Assembly: GCA_963170055.1 (NCBI GenBank)
Contig: CAUJGJ010000304.1
Span: forward strand, 288,301 to 352,300
From: Halisarca cf. caerulea
Taxonomy: Eukaryota; Porifera; Demospongiae; Chondrillida; Halisarcidae
Direction: 5' to 3'
Length of the DNA: 64,000 bases
The notes below the pieces were generated by a model that saw nothing but the letters and a program-made list of their open reading frames with translations, ran no database searches and was not told where the DNA came from. Positions 56,667 to 64,000 of the stretch are shown here, one piece after another. Position 1 is the stretch's first letter; each line of letters opens with the position of its first letter. A program made the position numbers and the translations under genes.

Positions 56667-59600
56667 CCTTTCACAAGTTGGGAAGAGTGAGAAGTTACAA
56701 AGTGTTATGGAGATGGTGTTAAATATCTGACTTAGGTCAGGTTCTAAAGCATACAGTCAGTACATGTCAATGGGCTCTTGTCAGCCTGAGGGGATAAAAA
56801 TCCGCACATTTATGGGATGTGATGCAATGTATGGTTAGAGAAATGAGGTCTTCTTCCATGCAACTGCTGTATATCAAGATCATTACATTTTGTCAAAGCT
56901 AGCATAGTGTACTCTTTGTGTACACATTATATACAAGGTCTGCCATTGATTAGTCTAGCCGCTAGCCATTGATGTACTTTTGAAAAAGAACTCTATCCTA
57001 AAGAGTAATGTTTGTAAATCTTACTGTCGAGCAATAGTTTTATGTCATTGTGTGTGATTGTGTAACCACATAGGCAAGAGACACCTTCATTCACAAGCCT
57101 CTGTCTATTCATACAAACACCCAGTGAGGTGTAGTGTTAGGAAACTCACTAGACATTACTTAATGCTTCACTGCCTGATTCACTAATGCTGTCTGACCAT
57201 GTCACTCCTTTATATGGCTTCTGACTTTAGCTGGCTGCCCTGATTGTGATGTGTGAGTGCACGGGTGTCTGCACAGGTGTGAATAGTATAAGAGCTGGTG
57301 ATATGATCTAATGTTTCAGATCCAATCACCTGGTTGGCTGTAGTATATACCTCCAAATCAGGCTTCCACTATATGTAGTAGACTATAGTGCTGAGAACAA
57401 GGGAGCAGTGGTGTCATCACTATCAAGTCTCTGTGTAGGAAAGGTGTTTAGAGGCACTGTCTAAGTGAATTTAGCAGTATAGGATAATAGTCTAGTTTTT
57501 TCTATTGTTCCTTTCATACTTTTATAAGGAAGCAGAGAAAGGTGAGTTACTTTAGCCCTACTGTGTAGGGTTGTGGTACCTGGTTCAGCTGTCCTGGTCC
57601 TGTTTCTGTGATAGTGTGATTTGAAAGACTCAAAGCATGGTTAGTGGTTAGCTACTTTGTACAGTCAAGCCCTCCAGTTTGTGTACCAAGTACTTGTTTC
57701 AATCGCCTGCAGTACAGGCTACAGGTAGGATCCCATATTGTCTACCATTCTCTGTTATACTTTGCTATCCATAGTGCTATGGTATTGTGGCTAGTGAATG
57801 TGTGCCCATAATTCGTGGGATCAGCTTTCAGTCTCTGTTTACTCCTTGTTGGCTTAAGTACGTTTCTGTTCGGTACTTGAAAGAATCATGCTGCACAGGC
57901 TAAATGCAGTGCTTGGGGTGCACATTAAACCTCTCCTACTAGCCCTGGACAATATTTCAATATTAGTAGTCAATATCAATATCAATCCGAAACCGACTAT
58001 ACAATAATTACAATTTTGAATAGTCAATATATCGAATACTCAATATATCGACTATCAGCATTTTTCTAGAGCAAGTGCAGTTACCTCCATATTAGTATAA
58101 GAACAGACGGATAAAAGTAGGGAAGACTAACAGCAGAAGTCCAATATATCGCGAGACTAGGTACATAGTGGTAAATATTCTTAACCAGTCCCTCAGTTAA
58201 GTCATAACTGAGGGATCAGAATTGGAATATCAATATTGGAGGATAATATTGAGATATACTGACTAATACTGACTATCTGTCAATTAGTTAGTAACTAGTT
58301 ATAATTGTCAATACCGTCCAGGGCTATCTCCTACTGTATGCACATACATACGTATCTGCATACATACATGTAGTATATCTACCTGAATTTTCCACAGTAA
58401 TGTAGACTACATGCATGTTCTGTGGGTATTCTGCACAACATTTTACCTGTCCGTTACTTAGTTGATGCTTTAAAAGATCAAGTTGATTCTTAGTTGTTAC
58501 CCATTGCACACAATGTACGTAAATATTCAGAAATGCCTTCCAAATTTCATGCAGTGGGCCTGTTAATGTGTAGCAGTACTATGTGGCTGTATTCCATCAA
58601 GCAGTATAGTAATGCGGGCACAATACACTGGGCAGCGTCCTCTGAAATAGGGCATTTCCTTGTGTAACGTGCAGTCCTCTGTATTAAGGCCAGTGTCCAG
58701 CGTCATTTAGAGGTCCGTACATGACGCTGGACACTGGCTTAATACAGAGGACCACACGGGCTATTGGCCATAATGCAAAGGCCAGTATCCTGTGCAGTCC
58801 TCTGTACATATAAAGGCCAGTGTCCTGTGCAGTCCTCTGTACGTATAAAGGCCAGTGTCCTGTGCTGTCCTCTGTACGTATAAAGGCCAGTGTCCTGTGC
58901 AGCCCTCTGTACATATAAAGGCCAGTGTCCTGTGCAGTCCTCTGTATGTATGTATAAAGGCCAGTGTCCTGTGCAGTCCTCTGTACGTATAAAGGCCAGT
59001 GTCCTGTGCACTGACACAGATATCATAGTCTTCTATAGCAAAGACACAACCCTATGTATTGTATAATCCTCTGTAGTATGGACTCATCTTTGTGTACACT
59101 GTACGTACATACATATTCCTGTACAGTAAGAACCCTGGGATAAGTGCACTCTGACCTGTGAACGTACTTTGTATCCTAGGGTAAGGCCACCACATGTATA
59201 CCCTATATACTGGGTCCTCTGTAGTAAGGACACTACCCATGTACTATATAGCCCTCTGTAGTAAAGACACTATCCGTGTAGTGTGCAGCCCTCTGTGGTA
59301 AGGACACTATACCCTGTGTACTGTGTAGCCCTCTGTAGCAAGGACACTACCCGTGTACTATGTAGCCCTTTATAGTAAGTACACTATACTTTACCCTATA
59401 TGTAGTATTCACTGAATCAGAATGCTCTCATAAATATTTTATAAACAAGGTACATGCAGTACGTATGTAATGTGTTTGTGAATGTACTGTAATCATAGTT
59501 GTTTTATAGTATTTGTGAATCATATATTGTGCCTAAGTACTATCCCCCCCCCCCTTGCATACGTATATACGGATGTACTGCGTACTTAAATTGATTATGT

Positions 59601-60218
59601 ATAACATTTGAGATATCTTCTTGTTTCATCATACACACACTCGGTTTGGGACCACTGAATGGTAGTAGGATAATTAGTTACATCCAGCTTTCTTCATTTG
59701 GTAGATATCTGCAGATCACAGAGTACTCTTGAGTGACTTTGAGAACTCCGTCATCATCAACAGTAGCACCCTGTTATTCCACTACCGCAACGTTGGGCCT
59801 TTTGGTACCAATTTGTCAATGATGAGCACACTCGCTCCTGATGTACTCAACACTCATGCCAGGTAAGCACACATACTACTTCCTATCATGAGTTCTATTT
59901 TAGGTGAAATTTGTGTTGTAATCGTTCTTGGTGCATATGTTTGCAGACATGAAGTAGCTCCTGGCTACCCTGATGACAGTGTAAATTATTCTGGCCAGTA
60001 TCCGTGGAGCTTTGGCGTTCTATTTAGCATATTAGCATCAGGTGAGTGTGTGTGTGTGTGTGCTTGTGGACATGTACAATACGTGATAGAAACACCTTTG
60101 TATTTTTGAGTGTTGACTTGACATGTCGTACTGTACCTTGGGATCTGTATATCTGGTTGTAGTTCACGATTTGTCTTTTTTATCTGACTGACCATTTTTG
60201 TGGTATTTATAGCAATAA

Positions 60219-60285
<67 letters not shown>

Positions 60286-63200
60286 ATAATGTGTATATTA
60301 CTATTGGGAATAGAATCTAATATTGAGTGGTTCAAGCTGTATAGCTGTCACTGCAAGTAGTGCTCCTAATCATCTCTTCCTCTGCTGAAGATATCAAGGT
60401 GCTTTCTATTAGGAGATTCTGTACCACCCACATGCTCTTCAGCAGAAGAGACCTCTAAGGTGACACTTAACCTGATATACTAGCAGTATATAGTGGGATT
60501 TGTGTTGTGTGTGCAGAGTTTGGGCACTCTTTTTGCCATTTGTGACTAGTTTTCAATCAGTCTTCCTTTTGATGGATGGCAGATAGAGCATGATATTGTG
60601 ACTCTCTTCAGTAACTTGTGGTTGAATGCTTGTGTGATGAGAGTGTGCTGTCAGACTGGTGTGGGTGCTGCTGTCTTGTTATCTTCTGTGTGCTACAGTT
60701 AATTGAATTGCCATAATTCCAGATTTGTCTGGCACTTATTGGCAGGTCTTCACTCAGACGCATTCAAATGGGTTCAGCTGCTACTATGGAAACCTGTATT
60801 GTCCATTGATTACTGCACTTTTCGGCTTCCAGTAGCAGTTCCTTCTACCAGCTACTGTGTCATTGTCCGGATGGGTTGCTGTATGAGGAAGGGTTGGCTG
60901 TATGAAGATGGGTTGGCTGTATGAGGATGGGTTGCTGTGTGAGATGGGTTGGCTGTGTGAGGATGGGTTGGCTGTGTGAGATGGGTTGCTGTGTGAGGAT
61001 GGGTTGGCTGTGTGAGGATGGGTTGCTGTGTGAGATGGGTTGGCTGTGTGAGGATGGGTTGGCTGTGTGAGATGGGTTGCTGTGTGAGGATGGGTTGCTG
61101 TGTGAGATGGGTTGGTTGTGTGAGGATGGGTTGCTGTGTGAGATGGGTTGGCTGTGTGAGGATGGGTTGGCTGTGTGAGGATGGGTTGGCTGTGTGAGAT
61201 GGGTTGGTTGTGTGAGGATGGGTTGGCTGTGTGAGGATGGGTTGGCTGTGTGAGGATGGGTTGGCTGTATGAGGATGGGTTGGCTGTGTGAGATGGGTTG
61301 GCTGTGTGAGATGGGTTGGCTGTGTGAGGATGGGTTGGCAGTGTGAGGATGGGTTGCTGTGTGAGGATGGGTTGGCTGTGTGAGGATGGGTTGGCTGTGT
61401 GAGGATGGGTTGGCTGTGTGAGGATGGGTTGGCTGTGTGAGGATGGGTTGCATGGCTGTGTGAGGATGGGTTACATGGCTGTGTGAGGATGGGTTGTATG
61501 GCTGTGTGAGGATGGGTTGCATGGCTGTGTGAGGATGGGTTGCATGGCTGTGTGAGGATGGGTTGCATGGCTGTGTGAGGATGGGTTGCATGGCTGTGTG
61601 AGGATGGCATGGCTGTGTGAGGATGGGTTGCATGGCTGTGTGAGGATGGCATGGCTGTAGGAGGAGGGGTTGCTGTGTGAGGATGGGTTGCTGTTTCAAG
61701 TCTACATTTGAGTAGCTCTGAGTTGTGGACTACTACATAACCCTCTTATGCAGAAGTACCGTATGCGTTGAATGTTTCGCGCGGTTTTAGTTTCGCGAAT
61801 TTCGCGAATGAAGGGCAGTTCGCGAAACTATAATTCGCGAAAAGTCTCCTTCCCTAGGCCACCTTGGGGCAAATCGACGGATCGCCTACGCTTATCGGTA
61901 ATGCGACACGTTATACATCTATTGTGCCTGAGAAATAGCGAGCAGAAACACGAAATAGTACGTGGCAAGTGTCCAACAATGGCATTGTTCTTCGGCGCTC
62001 CGACTCCAAACGGATCTTCTCGGTTGCCTAACTGGCGTTCACACCAAAGGACATCCCCATCTTTAGGACTCCTTATAAATGTGAAACCCACGCGTGCAGC
62101 TATCTATAATAATATATCAAACGACATCTTTCTAGGCAACACCTTGCCTTGCACTTGATACACTTTGAAACGTGGCGCTCGCGAAACTAAAAACGCGAAT
62201 AAAACGGAAATCAGCGATTCGCGAAACTAAAACCGCGCGAAACATTCAACGCATACGGTATTTACTAACACTGTCACTCTATGTATGTGGCCTATAGTCT
62301 CACATAGCCATGTACTGTATGTTGTGATAATGAAGGAAAGGCTGGAAGGGTTATGCCCCATTATGAGGGCTATTACATACCATGTCCGTGCCTGTGTATA
62401 GGCACAGGATACTTAATGGATTGCCATGTGCCTAGTTGCACCTTGGTACCCTGATATCAGCAGTTTGTTGTGCTGTGAAGTCATGGCTTAATGAATACCT
62501 ATATTCGTATGTACAGTATGCACAGGAAGTAGTCTAGACATGTTATTGAACAGGTCACTGGTGCTATTTGGACTAAATGAGGATTGTGTTGGCTTGTGAC
62601 TGGTTGATAGAAACGTCAATACCATGCCTGGGTATCTATATTACTGGCTTGTAAGCTGGCTTGTTTCTACACTTACAGTCAAACCTCATTAGTGAGTACA
62701 CCTGGGGACCCTCCAAATTGCTACTCACTATCAGTAGTACTTGCTAACCATATAGATTAGTATTATGGGTTATAAGCTGGGGTATCATATCCTTGTACTT
62801 CTTAACCAGGTATTACTCATTAACGGTGTTCTTACTAACGAGGTTCTACTGTACGTACATACAATATACCGCATGTATGTCTATTAGTTGGCTTGTTAGC
62901 TGGCTTGTTTCTACACTTACATACAATATACCGCATGTATGTATATGTGAGCCTTGGCAACTGGAGGATATTGCATGTATGTCTACTCCATGATGCATCA
63001 CTGCACATGATTGGTACATGGGAAGGCTTTGCTAGTATCAGGGTTTCCTTTAGGTAGAACTTCCTCTTAAAAAATACCCCTTGCACATTTGTGATGTTAA
63101 ATTTCATTAAACTATGGCTGCCTTTCCTCCTCATTTTGCAAGAAGACAAAAACTATCTCCATATACGTACGTATGTGTGCATTTTGAAATGTAAGAAGAG

Positions 63201-63752
63201 TTACGTATCTTGTGTAGACAGAGCGAGATTCTCTTTTACTGAGATTACATGTGTACAAGTGTCTATGCAGGGCACATTCGTAGTACGTACGTATGCTAAA
63301 TATGGTGCAGTACTTTTAATTGTGCCATCTTTGCAATGGTTCTGTTGGAAATCTTTCATGTGATAGCCTGCCATGTAAGTATGTCAAGCTTTGTGGGAAG
63401 GTGTGTGCCAGAACTCAACACACTTGCATGAATATATGCGCAGCTGTTGTGATACCTCATGCCAGACATCTCCACTAGTTCAGACCTCGAGCTACGTATG
63501 TATGTACGTATCTCACATTAGTAGCCATTCCAGTACTATTTGCAATATTATGCAGTGTCCATTATCAGGTGGTGTGACAATGAGTGTGTTTTCCCTACTG
63601 ATGTCAGATTGTTATAATAAGGCAGGATGAGTTGAAGTATTTTCTTGTTTATTTTAGGTAATCACCCACTTCCTGACTATCCCAGTGCTTATGGACCTCC
63701 GGGACAAATAAATTATTGGCCAGATCAAATTAGCCTCTCTATCCCAGAAGAG
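43866..63752 (+). CDS. PINK1-like pseudokinase with N-terminal beta-grasp-like domain and Pro-rich linker (3' end beyond window)
   Basis: Exons: 43866-43952, 44019-45188, 48582-48695, 59705-59862, 59947-60041, 63658-63752 (phases 0, 0, 0, 2, 1, 0); 573 codons so far. Residues 1-80 look like a ubiquitin/PB1-type beta-grasp fold. About 95-245 is Pro/Ser-rich with SH3-ligand-like RPLPRVPSR, a PPPPPR stretch, and a duplicated GSAVLPRKQ. From about 250 there is a kinase fold: RVKIAF with candidate ATP-site Lys292, YENEVLILQHL with candidate alpha-C Glu310, then HRC at 448-450 in place of HRD, DFE at 468-470 in place of DFG, APD at 501-503 in place of APE, and YPWSFG in place of DxWSxG. The C-lobe spacing and the NHPLPDY segment resemble PINK1 more than typical kinases. 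Loss of the catalytic Asp predicts weak or no phosphotransfer. I do not recognise a named orthologue. Confidence 0.78.
44019..45188 (+). CDS. Pseudokinase exon 2: end of beta-grasp, Pro-rich linker, kinase N-lobe
   Basis: This is a 390-codon exon. The acceptor (GGTTTTTAG at 44018) joins exon 1 in phase 0, giving WKDFLELLCSKMHML. The donor is CAG|GTCTAG, a weak, non-consensus 5' splice site. If not spliced, translation adds one Val and stops, which would give a 420-residue product lacking the C-lobe. The exon carries all the Pro-rich motifs, the candidate ATP-binding Lys and the alpha-C Glu, then a hinge-like FITAYPLGLDTLQDK resembling the PINK1 hinge (VMxxYPxTLRQ). Confidence 0.8.
46927..47037. 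mobile_element. CAG...CTG element, left-truncated copy
   Basis: Shares body and right end (TTATAGACAGGTTTTACTG) with 55161-55344, with most of the left arm missing. Pseudokinase intron 2. Confidence 0.55.
48274..48481. mobile_element. CAG...CTG TIR element, TTTATCTGACAC words
   Basis: Begins CAGTCACATCTGATTTATCT and ends GGATAAACCAGATCCCACTG. The word ATTTATCTGACACTGACAT is present in two consecutive copies and shorter forms occur three more times. Ends 100 bp before pseudokinase exon 3. Confidence 0.7.
49552..49963. mobile_element. TIR element CAGGGTTTCATTTAG
   Basis: CAGGGTTTCATTTAG at the left is exactly inverted at the right (CTAAATGAAACCCTG). Subterminal GGGGGGGCAAA words occur near both ends. 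The flanks share TGTATG. A diverged copy may underlie 63041-63072 and the G-rich tracts near 28560 and 14150. Confidence 0.7.
49973..50424. mobile_element. hAT-like element, TAGTGTTGTGCGATT TIRs and 8-bp target duplication
   Basis: TAGTGTTGTGCGATTAAT at the left is inverted as TTAATCGCACAACACTA at the right. Flanks GTATGTAC (49965-49972) and GTATGCAC (50425-50432) match at 7 of 8. Interior words CGATTAAT repeat. Lies 9 bp from the preceding element. Confidence 0.75.
50590..50946. repeat. Paired (GT)n then (CA)n tracts
   Basis: A GT run at 50590-50700 is followed after 48 bp by CA runs at 50749-50811 and 50887-50946. The two are complementary and could fold into a hairpin of over 60 bp in RNA. 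Pseudokinase intron 3. Confidence 0.9.
51602..51738. mobile_element. CAG...CTG-type element, TTATAACAAACT words
   Basis: Left part TGAGTGAAACCTCTTATAAC and right part GTTATAGAGAGGATCCACTG; related to 7902-8064 but shorter. Pseudokinase intron 3. Confidence 0.5.
54541..54914 (-). mobile_element. 5'-truncated LINE fragment: reverse transcriptase C-terminus, 3' UTR and tandem tail
   Basis: Reading the minus strand, a frame from about 54911 to the TAA at 54731-54729 gives KTRSHPHSLPCIQSRVNSFR, YSFFVNTALELNNLSPDL and a short basic tail. This matches the end of a non-LTR reverse transcriptase ORF2 (RxNxxRxSFFxxTxxxWNxLP). It is followed by about 190 bp of 3' UTR and then a (TCAGT)n tail at 54541-54570, as in CR1/L2-type LINEs. 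The sequence upstream is unrelated, so the copy is truncated. Confidence 0.65.
55161..55344. mobile_element. CAG...CTG TIR element, GACCACCTGTCTA words
   Basis: Begins CAGTAGAACCTGTCTATAAG and ends TTATAGACAGGTTTTACTG. CCACCTGTCTA occurs twice. Related to 46927-47037. Confidence 0.7.
55967..56496. mobile_element. 530-bp TIR element, TACCGTATA ends
   Basis: Left end TACCGTATATGTTCTAAG; right end ACCATATACGGTA. Subterminal word TTCTAATTxTTCGTCA is repeated several times in the left arm and as TTCTAATTATTC / TTCTAATTTATC further in. Located in the 11-kb intron 3 of the pseudokinase gene. Confidence 0.65.
56582..56665. repeat. (CA)n microsatellite
   Basis: CA run in pseudokinase intron 3. Confidence 0.95.
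57940..58326. mobile_element. hAT-like element with exact 8-bp target duplication TCTCCTAC
   Basis: TIR TAGCCCTGGAC / GTCCAGGGCTA. The flanks 57932-57939 and 58327-58334 are identical (TCTCCTAC). The body is made of repeated CAATATCGA / CAATATTGA-type words. No coding capacity. Pseudokinase intron 3. Confidence 0.8.
58676..58750. repeat. 31-bp inverted repeat made from the adjacent minisatellite unit
   Basis: Arms 58676-58706 and 58721-58750 differ by one base deletion. The arm sequence (CCTCTGTATTAAGGCCAGTG) is a version of the 35-bp minisatellite unit that starts 30 bp later. Confidence 0.75.
58777..59390. repeat. 35-bp minisatellite and its degenerate continuation
   Basis: About six and a half tandem 35-bp units (core CAGTCCTCTGTACGTATAAA, then GGCCAGTGTCCTGTG) cover 58777-59012. 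From about 59060 to 59390 a more diverged 37-bp form (CCCTCTGTAGTAAGGACACT) continues. It lies 300 bp before pseudokinase exon 4. Confidence 0.8.
59705..60041 (+). CDS. Pseudokinase exons 4-5: activation segment and C-lobe
   Basis: Exon 59705-59862 encodes VLLSDFENSVIINSS, GPFGTN and STLAPDVLNTHA; exon 59947-60041 encodes the SGQYPWSFGVLFSILASG helix. The intron between them is 84 nt. The order DFx, then GPxG, then APx, then WSxG is a normal kinase C-lobe, so the fold call is firm although the catalytic letters are changed. The donor of exon 5 runs straight into a (GT)n tract. Confidence 0.8.
60221..60280. repeat. (CA)n microsatellite in pseudokinase intron 5
   Basis: CA run 180 bp after a short (GT)n that starts in the exon 5 donor itself (60042-60062). 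Confidence 0.95.
60870..61690. repeat. 19-bp minisatellite, about 40 copies with a 25-bp higher variant
   Basis: Unit GATGGGTTGGCTGTGTGAG, with single-G and missing-GG variants; from about 61441 a variant with an extra GCATGGC segment takes over. It produces long artefactual frames on both strands. Pseudokinase intron 5. Confidence 0.92.
61757..62260. mobile_element. 504-bp TIR element, TACCGTAT ends, CGCGAAA words
   Basis: The left end starts TACCGTATGCGTTGAATGTT and is matched in reverse at the right end (CATTCAACGCATACGGTA). Both arms contain repeated copies of the word TTCGCGAA. It encloses the HIRAN-like ORF. Confidence 0.75.
61828..62091 (-). pseudogene. HIRAN-like ORF inside a TIR element
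   Basis: An 88-codon frame read from a start at 2 o'clock of the element: FTFIRSPKDGDVLWCERQ, then GNREDPFGVGAPKNNAIVGH, LPRTISCFCSLFLR, and SVDLPQGGLGKETF. From memory this matches a domain common in uncharacterised cnidarian, sponge and fish ORFs (NxxDPxAVxVxK...VGHxPRxIS..CxxFL...YSxDLPQGGL), related to HIRAN-type DNA-end-binding folds. It fills most of the interval between the TIRs at 61757-62260, within intron 5 of the pseudokinase gene but on the opposite strand. It lacks any other domain, so it is probably a captured or remnant exon. No search was run. Confidence 0.42.
62676..62851. mobile_element. CAG...CTG TIR element, TTAGTGAGTAC words
   Basis: Begins CAGTCAAACCTCATTAGTGA and ends CTTACTAACGAGGTTCTACTG, with TA flanking both sides. 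Pseudokinase intron 5. Confidence 0.7.
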
Positions 63753-64000
63753 GTAAGTATGGTTTGTACGTGTGCAGTGGGACTGTGTTTTGACATGAAT
63801 CCTATTCAAAGTGAAAATGGTATTGTTGTCCTCATTCTGAAAGTTGTGTGTTTCATGTCTGCTATGGCACATGTTTGTCCTCCTCTGTTCCTTATGAATA
63901 TGGTTAGTGTGGAGTTGGCTTCACTCAAGTGTATACATGTATTCGCAGCATTGATCCATGGCTTGAGGAGGATTGTTATTCTAGATTGTCTGTAAATTAG

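Larger units (their letters stand above)
48696..59704. other. Eleven-kilobase intron 3 of the pseudokinase gene
   Basis: No nested gene found. It holds four or more TIR elements, a LINE fragment, a paired GT/CA tract, a (TTA)n at 53690-53722 and the 35-bp minisatellite. The intron phase is 0, and the kinase motifs on either side (HRC...KFR, then ISADHRVLLSDFE) are contiguous in the protein. Confidence 0.65.

Noticed and set aside
60703..60924. Open frame before the 19-bp minisatellite in pseudokinase intron 5
   Set aside because: No acceptor/donor pair in phase with exons 5 and 6, which already join directly within a conserved motif (ILASG|NHPLPDY).
60852..61699. Two minus-strand frames of 266 and 279 codons rich in His, Pro, Thr and Ser
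   Set aside because: They are the 19-bp minisatellite read in two frames; no start context, no non-repeat domain.

Overview
This is eukaryotic, metazoan nuclear DNA. Every gene I could build is split by GT-AG introns, intergenic DNA and introns are packed with terminal-inverted-repeat (TIR) elements, minisatellites and very long (CA)n/(GT)n tracts, and two of the genes (a glypican and a JIP3/JIP4 scaffold) belong to animal families. The divergence of the proteins and the density of small DNA transposons suggest an early-branching marine invertebrate. A sponge is my best guess, but that is inference and not proved here.

Layout. (1) About 0.3-6.0 kb, minus strand: a glypican-type heparan sulphate proteoglycan core protein. 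I assembled four coding exons with matching intron phases, from a signal peptide at 5956 down to 808; the C-terminal exon is uncertain. (2) 6.0-14.3 kb: intergenic DNA with TIR elements, hairpins and long CA tracts. A 5' non-coding exon of the next gene may lie near 10.9-11.0 kb. (3) 14.34-34.54 kb, plus strand: a complete JIP3/JIP4 (MAPK8IP3/SPAG9) homologue, 24 coding exons and about 1077 residues, with RH1, coiled coils, RH2 and a C-terminal beta-propeller. (4) 37.05-43.56 kb, minus strand: a complete SPT4 (SUPT4H1) gene, 4 exons and 117 residues, the same length as human SPT4. It converges on the JIP gene. (5) 43.87 kb to beyond the window end, plus strand: a gene divergent from SPT4 across a 306-bp shared promoter interval. 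It encodes a probable beta-grasp N-terminus, a proline-rich SH3-ligand-like linker and a PINK1-like kinase fold with degenerate catalytic motifs (HRC for HRD, DFE for DFG, APD for APE), so it is a probable pseudokinase. Six exons are visible and the 3' end is missing.

The repeat landscape is the other main content. At least 19 short elements begin with CAG and end with CTG, and many have arms built from several degenerate copies of one short word in both orientations. A second set of TIR elements has TACCGTAT-type ends. One of these encloses an ORF that looks like a HIRAN-like domain seen in invertebrate repeat-associated proteins. Several hAT-like elements show 8-bp target duplications. There is also a 5'-truncated LINE fragment with a tandem-repeat tail, and there are several near-perfect hairpins, two of which share a long-hairpin-plus-short-hairpin layout.

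The four genes do not form an obvious pathway: cell surface (glypican), axonal/vesicle transport and JNK scaffolding (JIP), transcription elongation (SPT4), and a signalling pseudokinase. The only regulatory link I see is the shared SPT4/pseudokinase promoter interval. All exon models rest on splice-signal, phase and homology reading by eye.
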